The notes under the pieces: model-generated
The model's input: the letters and a program-made list of their open reading frames with translations, nothing else
Database searches by the model: none
What the model was told of the DNA's origin: nothing
Part shown: in pieces, positions 1 through 9,548 of the stretch
Layout of the letters: the number at the start of each line of letters is the position of its first letter
How positions within the stretch are numbered: the first letter of the stretch is position 1
Made by a program: the position numbers and the translations under genes
DNA from: Legionella worsleiensis
Lineage (GTDB): Bacteria; Pseudomonadota; Gammaproteobacteria; Legionellales; Legionellaceae
Reading direction: 5' to 3'
Assembly: GCF_001467535.1 (NCBI RefSeq)
Contig: NZ_LNZC01000027.1
Span: forward strand, 232,460-294,937
DNA: 62,478 nt

Positions 1-786
1 TTAGAAGACTTGCTTCACTGTGCAGGCTTTGGCATGCGCACAAAGGCAGAAACTATTTTCAAGATTTATCCTTCATTTTTAGTCTTGCGTAGCACGTTAA
101 CCGATATTGCCAAAATGACTTATGAAAATATTACAGCTTTTGAATATGCTGTTTTGGTAAAGGACTCCTATTTTGTCAGGAAGGTCGTTGACTTCCTTGA
201 AACATATAAGGGCGAGGATAAATCCGAAATAGTTACAAATATTTTGGAACAATTTGACCGATGTTTTAGTAATGGGCGCCTTGCCGTTGTGCATGGATTT
301 CTTGAAGCAAGCAATGCCTGGTGCGCTGATTTTCCGAACCGAACGCTGGAAGAACGAGTTCACCACTTAGTAGAGGATGTTGGTGAAGCGCAGGCAAAAT
401 TTCCGGCGCATATTCTACAGGAATATTGCCACCCGATTCGAGCATTTGACCCCATTCCGAAGTTTAGTGAAGCGGAGCTTCCGGAGAGCCTGAATTTTTA
501 TAACTGGAATTGCTTGCAGACCACTTCAATACTCGTTTCTTCTCCTGGGGTATCTGGTGATTTTGCTTTATTGCGCGGTGAGAAGGAGGACGCACAAGTT
601 GGGTGGCCGATGCCCGACAGGGATAGGCGGGCACGCCGCAGTCTCGTAATTGATTGCGCCGCACTAGACGCATTAGATAAAGCACGGACGGCTGACTTGC
701 TGGATCTCAGAGTGCGGCTGGTATCTATTCAAACAGCAGATGATTTTCTTGAATTGAATACTCCGATACCTCTGTGTTCGTCATAG
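1..786 (+). CDS. C-terminal part of an ankyrin-like Legionella-type effector family protein (partial)
   Basis: The reading frame is open from the first base, so the true start lies upstream of the window. The visible 5' part has the helical pattern of a repeat family I associate with Legionella and Coxiella: a start like LLHCAGFGMRTKAE followed by a KIYPSFLVLR segment and an ITAFEYAVLVKD helix, which resembles divergent ankyrin units. The C-terminal end has an LDALDKARTADLLDLR helix, also typical of that family. There is no signal peptide or membrane segment in the visible part. Such proteins are often Dot/Icm effectors, but that is inference from family resemblance. The precise paralogue cannot be named. 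Confidence 0.6.
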   Translation, partial: LEDLLHCAGFGMRTKAETIFKIYPSFLVLRSTLTDIAKMTYENITAFEYAVLVKDSYFVRKVVDFLETYKGEDKSEIVTNILEQFDRCFSNGRLAVVHGFLEASNAWCADFPNRTLEERVHHLVEDVGEAQAKFPAHILQEYCHPIRAFDPIPKFSEAELPESLNFYNWNCLQTTSILVSSPGVSGDFALLRGEKEDAQVGWPMPDRDRRARRSLVIDCAALDALDKARTADLLDLRVRLVSIQTADDFLELNTPIPLCSS

Positions 787-1293
787 CACCTTGAAACGGC
801 TCTTTTGATGTGCAATTCAAGTTCTGAATTAATATTTCCTTAACACAACAATGATATCTTTATCTTAATTTATCTTATTTATTGAAAGCCAACATGGGTG
901 CATAGTATTTTTTTAATGAAATTGGCTTAATGTTAAAGCTACTTTTTTTAGTGGATTTAATAAAGGGCTAATTGAGATCTATGCTGGAGCAGGGATGCAA
1001 TGATTTGAAGAACCATAGAGATTGAAATCAGCTTAGAAACTGATGCTATTACACCTATTGTTTCAATTGCTATTCAATTTGAGTTTTATTATTGACAAAA
1101 AAGACAAATAAGTGTAAATTTGGTCAAATATTAATCGATATGCCATTTCGAAAGTCAAATGGAAGTTACATAATACCATCTTTTGCATTATATCTAACAA
1201 GAATGATCAGCGAAATCTTCTTGATAATAGACGCATCAGACTGATTGATAAGGGAATTTTTTTCGAGTTGGCTCTATAACTAGAGAGCTTGCC
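787..1293. other. AT-rich intergenic stretch, no gene seen
   Basis: About 500 bases between the partial ankyrin-like gene and the large effector candidate. It is AT-rich, has stops in all frames and shows no convincing hairpin terminator. A TTAATATTT tract with a nearby CTTAAC (829-844) loosely recalls a PmrA-type box, but it is about 450 bases from the next start and cannot be supported as regulatory. Confidence 0.5.
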
Positions 1294-4200
1294 ATGCCCA
1301 AACCTAATGACTTAAATGCGCTACAACAGATTTTATCCCAGGATTCCGCTGTTAGAAATCCTCATTATTTTCTGTTTATGTTGGGAACAGATACCGTATA
1401 CACGCACAGACCAACTGCTACTGAACCGTTCACCAGTCCTGCAGATGTACCTAAACCACAAAGAGCGTATATCTATGGTGAAACCCTCTCTTATATGGCG
1501 CAGGTGGTTGCAGATCGGTTGGATGAAGGCGAGCCAGAGATTAATACTGCACAACCATTATCATTCAGTACGCCATCTGTTGATGTAGTCAATGGGCCTA
1601 CAACTCTAGGTTATGAAGTTGGTGAGCGTATCGCCCAAGGTGTTTTTCTTGTGCTACAAGCACTTGCTGAAGGCAAGCAAACCATTCAAATTTCTGCGCA
1701 CAGTCGGGGTGCGGTGGAATCCATTTTGATTGCTCATGAATTAGAACGTATCAAAACTGAACTGCAAATGGAACCAGGAAAAACACTATTTCAAATAATG
1801 TCTCAATCGCCTTGCACTTATACCAAAAAAGCGGTTGTAAAATTTTTTAGTGAAGTTAATGAACCAGTTGAGGTGAGGCAGGAATTATCTAAACGATTAA
1901 CATCTTGCCAAATAAACATGTTTTTAATCGACCCAGTTCCTGGCGGTAGTTATCTGGGGCTTGGTCGCAAAATCGCCTGGAGGGATGATAGATTTTATCA
2001 AAAACCACCGTGTTCACATGCAGAGTTAATCATTTTTCGCGATGAACGTACCCGTTGCTTTATTCCGGTTAAGCCTCAAGGTCTTATCCCATTAATTTTA
2101 CCAGGACATCATGGTACCGCTAGCGGAAACGTGTACACTCAACAATTTGATGATATAACGATTACTGATTCGCACAACGATACATCCTTGGTTCAAAAAC
2201 TCGCAGTTTTTAAGTTGCTGCATTTTATTAACAAGTCTACAAACCTTCTTAATCGCATCCCTAAAACTGTTGCGCTCGAGCACTCCGAACTGGATATCAT
2301 TTCAAACGAATTCGGTCGAAAAAACGAGCAGGAACGTGCTCAATTTATTTTGGAGCTTTATAAAGAAATTAGGAAAAACGATCAGGCCTATCAGTATTTT
2401 TCCGCAACTTCTTATGCTGTTTTGGGTAGAGAAGCTTCAAAAACCCATGCACGTTACATTCATGCAGATGGTCATAATTATACCTCTTTAGATACTTTGT
2501 CATCATCTTTCGGTAGAAAATTCATCAATAAAGAACATGCTATTTTATATTTGTTGCAACTGGGTAATTTTGAGCAAAGTGCTGAGGAATCTCAACCTGA
2601 TGACCTTATCAGACAATTAGATTCATTACTCAATACGATATTGACAGCATACGATCAAGCAGTGTCTGCGCCAGTTGATGGTTTAGCAAGTTTAGTATTA
2701 AATTCTCAGGCCTTATTGCACAACGATGAAGATCGCAAAACAACGTTCGAAGCACTTTCCCTGATTTTAGAAACTATAGGGCAGCGCTTTTTACGTAATC
2801 ACTTATCAGTTGCCGAAAAATCAAATTTATTAAGTTCAATTGACGGTATTTTTGGTACCTTGCAGAGATTCAAAAAACCAGCACATGACGCTCCCATCAA
2901 TAAAATCATCAGTGAATGTGAATCGATTTTAAGAACTAATTTTAAAAATACGGCACAAACCTATTACAGTTCGTTGATTGAACAATCAAACAGAATGCTT
3001 GAGCAACTTCGCAGTTATGGTAGTCAGGGGGATCAAATCAACGGAACCGTGAATTCATTTATTGCAGGACTCGAACGTTCGGTTACACCAGATGACGAAC
3101 ACTATCCGTTAATAATACAGGTAATTACCGCCTTAAAGGCAGTTTCTCCGGTCAGTATTTCTGCTTTTAGAACCGCATTAAACGAGCAAATTTCATCAAT
3201 TCAGGATGAAAATAAATCGGGTATGGAACAGGCTTTAACTATTATTGCCCAAAATGTGACGAGTCCAGAACATAATTTGGATTATTATTTAGAACTTGAT
3301 TCAGAAAGTGATGACTCATTATTTGCCAAGTTGGATCGTTTGCATGACGAATTTGAGTCTTTGATTAATGGCTTTAACCATGTGAAGCATTTGGCTGGTG
3401 AACAAGAGCTTAATATGGATATTAATACTCTTACCATACACTCTGATTTACTGATCCGATGTGCAGCAGATAAACTTGTCAAAAGTAACTCGGATTTGCG
3501 TAACAAACCTGAAGCTATGAGAGATGACTTTTTTAACAAAGTAAAAACTCAAGCGATTATTTTGGGTGGTACAAACCCAGAGGTTGCTGATTTGTACAGA
3601 GATGTCCAATCATTAAGAGTTGATCTTGCTCATATTCAAGAGCATGTGCACCACTTAAACAGTGTGCAACAGGAGGAAAACCAAAAACTTACTATACTGC
3701 GTGACCAATATCAGCAGTTAGCTGAGCGTATTCCTCAAGACAGAAAATATACTGAAGCCGTGCATAAAAATCTAAAAAATTTTAAAGAGCAGTATAAAAG
3801 TGAAACGGCTCAACGCACACAGCAACACGAGGAATTAAATGCACAGTTGTTGGAATGTAATGCAAAACTCGAGGCTCTGAGTAGTGAACTTGCAGAGAGT
3901 AAATCTGCCCGCATAACCGAAATGCAAGAACTTAGAGAAGAGTATAATCGCTTGTTTCAACAATTAGCTGATAACCGTTCAGCTTTTGATGAGTTGCAAA
4001 GAGATTTTGGACAGAGTAAAACAGCTCAAAGCAATCAAATTCAGATTTTACGAGATGAGCAAACTCAATTGACTCAAAGCGTGACGAAAAACCGCTCGGC
4101 TTTTGACGAACTACAAGAAGAATTTAGACAAACTAAGGCTGGGCTTAATAACGAAATTGAACAACTCAAAGCAGAAGTTAGAGGATTAGCGCAACAACTG

Positions 4201-4962
4201 ACGGATATTAAGGCCAATAATGACTCGCAAAACCATTTGGACGTTCAAGCTGATGATGTTCAGAAATTACGAGACGAGCAGCGCAGGCAATTAACTCAAG
4301 AGTTAGATGGAATTAGAGTTCAATTTAATGCTGAGTTACAAAAAGTTCAAGAAGAACAGCAGGTAAGAAAAGCTGAAATAGCTGCCCAAGCCATGCAACT
4401 TAAAGCACAGGAAGAATTAATACAAAAATTATGCACACCAGCAGAAATGTCTTGCATGCAGCTTATAGAAACAAAGTTAATTCCTTTGACTAAAGATTAC
4501 ATGATTCATTTGCTTACGGAAGCTCGGAAATTTAATCCTGCAGTCGATCCGAATAGCCTGAATACTGTTCTTCCAGAATTGACAGGTAGAAACGAGTCAG
4601 ACTTGGAAAAATATCAAAAAATTAGTACCAAACTTACTGTTTTGAATGATCTGTTGAATGATTTGGAAAACAAAGAAAAGACCCCGTTACCTAGTGCGCG
4701 GATTAAATTATTTACCCAATCGCTCAAGGATCATGAACGTGATATAAAACAGCACCGAGATTCCAAATGGATGCAATTTTATAAAAATTGCATGGTAAGC
4801 ATAGGGATAATCTGTTCTGGAATTATTCCCGGTTTGGTTGCTCTTGTTGCGTACTCACGCTTTGAAGAGAAATCCTCACCTTTGTTTTTTACCCGTTCAA
4901 AAGGTGATGAGTACACTCATCAAGTGGCTGAGCGCTTAACTCAATTGCCGAAAAATATATAA
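1294..4962 (+). CDS. Large lipase-like/DUF2235-like coiled-coil protein with C-terminal membrane segment (effector candidate)
   Basis: This is a 1222-residue protein. The N-terminal about 300 residues look like an alpha/beta hydrolase of the DUF2235/Tle1-like type. A nucleophile elbow AHSRGA places Ser at 137, LIDPVPGG gives an acid near 213, and LPGHHGT gives histidines at 272-273, forming a plausible Ser-Asp-His triad. The middle is alpha-helical. Roughly residues 770-1090 are heptad-rich coiled coil (Gln/Glu/Leu-rich, with internal near-repeats around NRSAFDELQ). A hydrophobic stretch near 1175-1195 could anchor it in a membrane, with a short polar tail after it. There is no signal peptide. 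This architecture suits a Dot/Icm effector acting on host membranes, but neither secretion nor lipase activity is shown by sequence alone. The ATG has only a weak upstream purine tract. Confidence 0.7.
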   Translation: MPKPNDLNALQQILSQDSAVRNPHYFLFMLGTDTVYTHRPTATEPFTSPADVPKPQRAYIYGETLSYMAQVVADRLDEGEPEINTAQPLSFSTPSVDVVNGPTTLGYEVGERIAQGVFLVLQALAEGKQTIQISAHSRGAVESILIAHELERIKTELQMEPGKTLFQIMSQSPCTYTKKAVVKFFSEVNEPVEVRQELSKRLTSCQINMFLIDPVPGGSYLGLGRKIAWRDDRFYQKPPCSHAELIIFRDERTRCFIPVKPQGLIPLILPGHHGTASGNVYTQQFDDITITDSHNDTSLVQKLAVFKLLHFINKSTNLLNRIPKTVALEHSELDIISNEFGRKNEQERAQFILELYKEIRKNDQAYQYFSATSYAVLGREASKTHARYIHADGHNYTSLDTLSSSFGRKFINKEHAILYLLQLGNFEQSAEESQPDDLIRQLDSLLNTILTAYDQAVSAPVDGLASLVLNSQALLHNDEDRKTTFEALSLILETIGQRFLRNHLSVAEKSNLLSSIDGIFGTLQRFKKPAHDAPINKIISECESILRTNFKNTAQTYYSSLIEQSNRMLEQLRSYGSQGDQINGTVNSFIAGLERSVTPDDEHYPLIIQVITALKAVSPVSISAFRTALNEQISSIQDENKSGMEQALTIIAQNVTSPEHNLDYYLELDSESDDSLFAKLDRLHDEFESLINGFNHVKHLAGEQELNMDINTLTIHSDLLIRCAADKLVKSNSDLRNKPEAMRDDFFNKVKTQAIILGGTNPEVADLYRDVQSLRVDLAHIQEHVHHLNSVQQEENQKLTILRDQYQQLAERIPQDRKYTEAVHKNLKNFKEQYKSETAQRTQQHEELNAQLLECNAKLEALSSELAESKSARITEMQELREEYNRLFQQLADNRSAFDELQRDFGQSKTAQSNQIQILRDEQTQLTQSVTKNRSAFDELQEEFRQTKAGLNNEIEQLKAEVRGLAQQLTDIKANNDSQNHLDVQADDVQKLRDEQRRQLTQELDGIRVQFNAELQKVQEEQQVRKAEIAAQAMQLKAQEELIQKLCTPAEMSCMQLIETKLIPLTKDYMIHLLTEARKFNPAVDPNSLNTVLPELTGRNESDLEKYQKISTKLTVLNDLLNDLENKEKTPLPSARIKLFTQSLKDHERDIKQHRDSKWMQFYKNCMVSIGIICSGIIPGLVALVAYSRFEEKSSPLFFTRSKGDEYTHQVAERLTQLPKNI

Positions 4963-4968
4963 TTAATC

Positions 4969-4998
4969 AGGGTGTTGAATGCACAAGTTTGGCACCCT
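4969..4998 (+). terminator. Possible terminator after the large coiled-coil gene
   Basis: AGGGTG at 4969-4974 pairs with CACCCT at 4993-4998 across an 18-base loop, followed by TATTTTC. It is short and the T-run is broken, so this is a weak call. Confidence 0.35.
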
Positions 4999-5064
4999 TA
5001 TTTTCAGCTTAATGAAATATCAATAAAATACACCATCTAAAACCCGGTAAGGGAATATTTAGTC

Positions 5065-5153
5065 TTTAGGGTCTGTTGACAATTCACTGCTGCCAACGTG
5101 CCGTGGTCAAGCCACGGCACGTTGGCGTTGCTGAATTGTCAACAGACCCTAAA
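5065..5153. mobile_element. 89-bp near-perfect palindromic mini-element (MITE/REP-like)
   Basis: The outer arms TTTAGGGTCTGTTGACAATT and their reverse complement (ending ...GTCAACAGACCCTAAA) enclose an inner perfect arm pair GCCAACGTGCCGTGG / CCACGGCACGTTGGC around a TCAAG loop. Only about 5 bases between outer and inner arms are unpaired. If the ends are taken as GGGTCT...AGACCC, a TA dinucleotide flanks each side, compatible with a 2-bp target duplication. It encodes no protein and its GC-rich core differs from the surroundings. It may be a non-autonomous insertion element related to an IS with GGGTCTGTTGACA-type ends, or a REP-like hairpin. The rest of 4963-5428 shows no gene. Confidence 0.7.
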
Positions 5154-5428
5154 AACAATTGCAAAAAAAAAAGCGGGCAGGGATGACGCAGCTTAAGCAT
5201 TCTTTGCATGCTAAATTCCGAATGTTGGCATATTTTTAATGAAACAGCAGTAGTTGCCATCCTCGCTAAAAATGACAAAGATAAACTTCGTGTGATATTC
5301 TTCACCATTATGCATTTCCTTGGTTAAGATGTTAATTTTACGAACAAACCGTAGGGTTTTGCTTTCATACATCACTTAAAAATGAGATGTGAAATTGTTT
5401 AATGTGATCGTTTAATGAGATTATTTCC

Positions 5429-6763
5429 ATGAAGAGAATCAAACAAAGGCCAGATCCTAAAATCCAAAAAGCGCAAATTGTGAATTTAAGCCATGACGGA
5501 AAGGGGGTTGCTCGAATAGATGGAAAAGCTACCTTTATTCAAGGAGCACTTCCAGACGAGTTAGTAGAGTTTCAATACACTCGAGTAAAAAAAGATTTTG
5601 ATGAGGGGAGACTGATATCCGTTATTGAACCTTCTCCACTCAGAGTAGAGCCTAAATGCCCTCATTATCAATTGTGTGGCGGATGTTCGCTACAGCATCT
5701 AAACGAAGAAGAGCAAATCCTTCTGAAACAGAATCAATTGCTTGATCTGTTAACCCGCTTTGGACACACTAGCCCGCAAGTCGTTTTGCCGCCTTTAAAA
5801 AGCGCTCATTGGAATTATCGAAACAAAGCACGATTAAGCGTTCGTTTTGTAGAAAAAAAACAGTCGGCTCTGGTTGGATTCAGAGAGCGGAATAATCCAC
5901 GATACATAACTGAAATTTCTCAATGCCCGGTTTTGCACACCAAACTGGATGCTGATATTGTACCATTGCGGCATTTAATTGATTCTATGGAAGACAAACA
6001 TTGCATCGCACAAATTGAAGTTGCGGCTGGAGACAGTGAGATAGGATTAATTTTCCGTAATTTATCACCGCTTCATCCCAATGATGAACTTAAGATTCAA
6101 CAATTTGCAGAACGCTACTCCTATAAGATATTTCTCCAGCCAGGTGGTCCTGATTCGGTTTATTGCTATTATCCTCCTGAGGCCAGTGACTATTTAAGCT
6201 ATCAATTACCTGATTATAATATTAATTTTCAGTTTCATCCTACCGATTTTACTCAGGTAAACTCTGAACTCAATCGCAAGATGGTACGCTTGGCAATAGA
6301 ACTTATGGCGCTTAATAGTTCAGATAAAGTGCTAGACTTATTCTGTGGGTTAGGAAACTTTTCTTTACCAATGGCAAAATTTTGTTCTAAAGTGATTGGT
6401 GTTGAGGGCAGTAAAACTATGGTTGAACGCGCCTATATGAATGCTCAGGCCAATGGCTTGGCCAATGTGGAATTTTATGCAGCAAATCTCGATGACATTT
6501 CTGAAGTTAATAAGCTTACCCGCCAATCGGTTAATAAAATGCTAATAGATCCGCCACGATCAGGTGCCTTGGAACTGGTAAAACAAATTGACGCCATTAA
6601 CCCGGAACGTATAGTTTATGTGTCATGTAATCCCGTTACATTAGCCAGAGATACTGATATATTGGTAAATCAAAAAGGCTATGTCTTGATTAAAGCAGGT
6701 GTAATGGATATGTTTCCTCATACTGCGCACGTTGAATCCATAGCTTTGTTTGAAAAAGGATAA
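5429..6763 (+). CDS. rlmD: 23S rRNA (uracil-1939 C5)-methyltransferase RlmD (RumA)
   Basis: This 444-residue enzyme uses S-adenosylmethionine to make m5U in 23S rRNA. An N-terminal TRAM-like beta domain (about residues 10-65) is followed by the 4Fe-4S cysteine cluster C77, C83, C86, with a fourth Cys in SQCPVLH. The SAM site is [11 protein letters not shown], then the IDPPRSGA motif and the catalytic Cys in [13 protein letters not shown]. Length matches the E. coli protein. It lies only 5 bases upstream of relA, an order also seen in enterobacteria, so the two are probably co-transcribed. Confidence 0.95.
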   Translation: MKRIKQRPDPKIQKAQIVNLSHDGKGVARIDGKATFIQGALPDELVEFQYTRVKKDFDEGRLISVIEPSPLRVEPKCPHYQLCGGCSLQHLNEEEQILLKQNQLLDLLTRFGHTSPQVVLPPLKSAHWNYRNKARLSVRFVEKKQSALVGFRERNNPRYITEISQCPVLHTKLDADIVPLRHLIDSMEDKHCIAQIEVAAGDSEIGLIFRNLSPLHPNDELKIQQFAERYSYKIFLQPGGPDSVYCYYPPEASDYLSYQLPDYNINFQFHPTDFTQVNSELNRKMVRLAIELMALNSSDKVLDLFCGLGNFSLPMAKFCSKVIGVEGSKTMVERAYMNAQANGLANVEFYAANLDDISEVNKLTRQSVNKMLIDPPRSGALELVKQIDAINPERIVYVSCNPVTLARDTDILVNQKGYVLIKAGVMDMFPHTAHVESIALFEKG

Positions 6764-6768
6764 TTTTC

Positions 6769-8973
6769 ATGGTTAGAGTAAAAGATACTACGCCGTTGCT
6801 GCCAGATGGCAGCATTGATGTTGAGCAATGGCTGCATCAGCTTGGTTCCAAGGGATATTTGGATAATCTTGAACTCATCCGCAGTGCCTGTAGCTTAAGT
6901 CAGCTTGCTGGACAAGATATGGGTACTGAGACAGGACAATCCTGTTTACAACAAGGCCTATCTATGGCTGATTTACTGGCCGATCTGGAAGTAGATCACG
7001 AAACGCTGGCCGCAGCAATTATATTTGAAAACGTTCACTACTCGGATTTATCTCATGAAGATGTTGAGGAACAATTAGGCCATAACATCGCAAAGCTGGT
7101 TAAGGGTATTGAAAAGATGGGAGCCATGCATAATGTGCAGGCTTTAAACAAATACCCACAGAATAAAAATCAGATCGATAACATCAGAAAAATGTTGTTG
7201 GCCATGGTTGATGATGTTCGTGTTGTACTGATTAAACTTGCAGAACGTTTGTGCGTTTTACGTTCAGCTGGCCATTTGTCTGAGGCGGTACGTAAACAGC
7301 TCGCAACGGAAGCAATGGAAATTTATGCTCCGCTAGCCAATAGACTGGGTATAGGAGCTATAAAATGGGAAATGGAAGATCTGGCTTTTCGTTATCTCCA
7401 TCCCGAAGAGTATAAATCCATAGCTAAGGGGCTGAAAGCCAAAAGACTGGATAGAGATAATTTTGTTAATATGATAGTTGAGGAACTCAACACGCACATT
7501 AGAGCCACCGGCGCCCATCATTTTGCGGTATATGGAAGATCAAAACACATTCACAGCATCTATAAAAAAATGCAGCGAAAAAATGTTTCTCTCGAAGAAA
7601 TTTACGATGCTACCGCTGTTCGTATTTTGGTTGATACTGAAGCCCAATGCTATGAAGTTTTGGGTATGGTTCATACCTTGTGGAAGCAAATACCAGCAGA
7701 GTTTGATGATTATATATTTCATCCAAAACAAAATGGCTATCAATCCTTGCATACCGCTGTTGAAGGCCCTGAGGGGCGAGTCTTTGAAGTGCAAATCAGA
7801 ACATTTCATATGCATGATTTAGCCGAAATGGGTGTTGCTGCACATTGGAAATACAAAGAAGGTGGAGTGTCACACAAAGAAAGTCATGAAAGAAAAATTG
7901 AATGGCTTAGGGATGTTTTGGCATGGCATCAGGAAATGGCGGCCAATAAAGGGGTAGCAGAAAATATTTCAACAGAGTTTCTTGAAGACCGAGTTTATGT
8001 TTTTACCCCTGATGGTGATGTTCTTGATTTACAACAGGGCGTAACTCCTCTTGATTTTGCCTACCATGTTCACAGTGATTTAGGTCATAGATGTCGTGGA
8101 GCAAAAATTAATGGGCATATCGTTCCATTGACTTATCAGCTAAAAACGGGTGACAAGGTTGAGGTGTTGACCGGAAAAGAAATCAAACCGTCCCGAGATT
8201 GGATTAATCCTCACCTTAATTATCTAAAAACAGCTCGTGCTAAAGCAAAAGTGCTGCATTGGTTTAAGATGCAGGATTATGATAATAACGTTCAGGATGG
8301 TCGGGAATTATTAGACAAAGAGTTGAAATCCCTAGGCATTAAATCCGACAAACTTAATGAAGTTGCTGTAGCTCTCAATTATAAAAAGGTCGATGATCTT
8401 TATGCCTGTCTTGGTCGAGGGGATATCAAGATTAGCCAAATTGTCAATCGGTTGGCTCCTCCTGAGACCTCTGAACACTCGGCTATCAAGTTAGCCAAAC
8501 CACAGCAAATGCCTGAAATTACCGGAAGTGATTTACGCATAGAAGGGGTAGGTAATCTATTGACCTTTATGGCCAGATGCTGTCAGCCTGTTCCGGGTGA
8601 TGAGGTGATAGGATACATTACCATAGGACGTGGCGTTTCAATTCATCGTAAGGATTGTCCCAATATCCTTCATGCCAGTGAAAAACAAAAACAGCGATTT
8701 TTACAGGTTAACTGGGGAGCATCTACCCGTGAGAATTATATAGTCGACGTGTTAATTAAAGCATTTGACCGCTCAGAATTATTGAAAGACGTGACTTCAT
8801 TACTCTCAAACGAAAAGGCGCACGTCTACTCTCTACAAACCAGTACAGATAAGCATGAAAATATGGCCTATATTACTTTGACTGTAGAAATTGACGGGTT
8901 AAGCAGTTTATCCAGACTTTTGGCTAAACTGGAGCAAATCCCTAATGTATTAGAAGCACGACGCCAGGTATAA
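6769..8973 (+). CDS. relA: GTP pyrophosphokinase RelA, (p)ppGpp synthetase I
   Basis: This 734-residue ribosome-associated synthetase transfers pyrophosphate from ATP to GTP/GDP during amino-acid starvation. The N-terminal pseudo-hydrolase domain lacks a clear HD metal motif (FENVHYSDLSHEDV in its place). The synthetase domain carries YDATAVRILV, then EFDDYI, which is the EXDD signature of monofunctional RelA rather than the RXKD of bifunctional SpoT, then NGYQSLHTAV and VEVQIRT-like strands. A TGS domain (VYVFTPDGDVLDLQQG) and a C-terminal Cys-containing region plus ACT domain follow. The ATG is preceded by AAAAGGA. In Legionella, ppGpp triggers the switch to the transmissive phase; that is family knowledge. 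Confidence 0.96.
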   Translation: MVRVKDTTPLLPDGSIDVEQWLHQLGSKGYLDNLELIRSACSLSQLAGQDMGTETGQSCLQQGLSMADLLADLEVDHETLAAAIIFENVHYSDLSHEDVEEQLGHNIAKLVKGIEKMGAMHNVQALNKYPQNKNQIDNIRKMLLAMVDDVRVVLIKLAERLCVLRSAGHLSEAVRKQLATEAMEIYAPLANRLGIGAIKWEMEDLAFRYLHPEEYKSIAKGLKAKRLDRDNFVNMIVEELNTHIRATGAHHFAVYGRSKHIHSIYKKMQRKNVSLEEIYDATAVRILVDTEAQCYEVLGMVHTLWKQIPAEFDDYIFHPKQNGYQSLHTAVEGPEGRVFEVQIRTFHMHDLAEMGVAAHWKYKEGGVSHKESHERKIEWLRDVLAWHQEMAANKGVAENISTEFLEDRVYVFTPDGDVLDLQQGVTPLDFAYHVHSDLGHRCRGAKINGHIVPLTYQLKTGDKVEVLTGKEIKPSRDWINPHLNYLKTARAKAKVLHWFKMQDYDNNVQDGRELLDKELKSLGIKSDKLNEVAVALNYKKVDDLYACLGRGDIKISQIVNRLAPPETSEHSAIKLAKPQQMPEITGSDLRIEGVGNLLTFMARCCQPVPGDEVIGYITIGRGVSIHRKDCPNILHASEKQKQRFLQVNWGASTRENYIVDVLIKAFDRSELLKDVTSLLSNEKAHVYSLQTSTDKHENMAYITLTVEIDGLSSLSRLLAKLEQIPNVLEARRQV

Positions 8974-8989
8974 ATTTTAATGGCGTCGT
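8958..8989 (+). terminator. Hairpin across the relA stop codon
   Basis: ACGACGCCA (8958-8966) and TGGCGTCGT (8981-8989) form a perfect 9-bp stem. The relA stop codon (8971-8973) lies in the 14-base loop. There is no T-run downstream, so it could serve as an mRNA 3'-end stabiliser rather than a true intrinsic terminator. Confidence 0.45.
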
Positions 8990-9122
8990 ATTGTGAGTGG
9001 CGTTGTCGCTAACAGGTTAATGCTACAAGAATATATTGACCGTGCTGATGATCACTTGCGTTAGATGACGTCAATAAGGACGCATTATTTACCTTAATAA
9101 AAAAAACAGTGATCTACTGCGA

Positions 9123-9488
9123 TTAAAAGATAAATCCAGCAACAACTTTGCGGTATTCGCCTAATAAAATATTATAAGTACGGCAAGCAGCCCCAACCGA
9201 CATGGTTTCCATACCAATTCCAAGCTGAGATAATTTGCTGATAATGGAAAACGGGGGGAATGTTCCTGGGCGTTCGTGTCCTATGATGATTATTTCAGGA
9301 TTAAATTGCGTTAACAAAGTGACATAGTTTTCGTCTATGTTTTGAATGTCGTTAATTGCAACTTCAGTAATGATTTCTTCTCGTGAAACAATTAAACTAC
9401 GTTCGTAAATGACGGAATTTATCTGAATCTGTTTTTCACCGTATGCCTGAATAGCATGTTGTTCCGCAGTTTCCAGAGTGATATTCAT
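9123..9488 (-). CDS. Mth938-like (DUF498/NDUFAF3 family) protein
   Basis: This 121-residue small alpha/beta protein carries the family core FNPEIIIIGHERPGTFPP followed by LGIGMETMSVGAACRTYNIL, which matches the Mth938/DUF498 fold (mitochondrial relatives assist complex I assembly). No enzymatic function is established for bacterial members. It is transcribed away from alaC and the 60-base gap must hold both promoters. Its ATG overlaps no neighbour. It has no signal peptide, so it is probably cytosolic. Confidence 0.85.
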   Translation of the reverse strand: MNITLETAEQHAIQAYGEKQIQINSVIYERSLIVSREEIITEVAINDIQNIDENYVTLLTQFNPEIIIIGHERPGTFPPFSIISKLSQLGIGMETMSVGAACRTYNILLGEYRKVVAGFIF

Positions 9489-9548
9489 GGTTTTAGAAAA
9501 TTCCTTAGGTTATAGTAGGTATATTATATCACAGAGGTTAATAATATC

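Noticed and set aside
829-844. PmrA-like TTAATATTT...CTTAAC sequence upstream of the large effector candidate
   Set aside because: AT-rich background makes it likely by chance and it is about 450 bases from the start codon.
5084-5308. A 74-codon minus-strand ORF
   Set aside because: It runs through one arm of the palindromic element and has no coding-like pattern or ribosome site.
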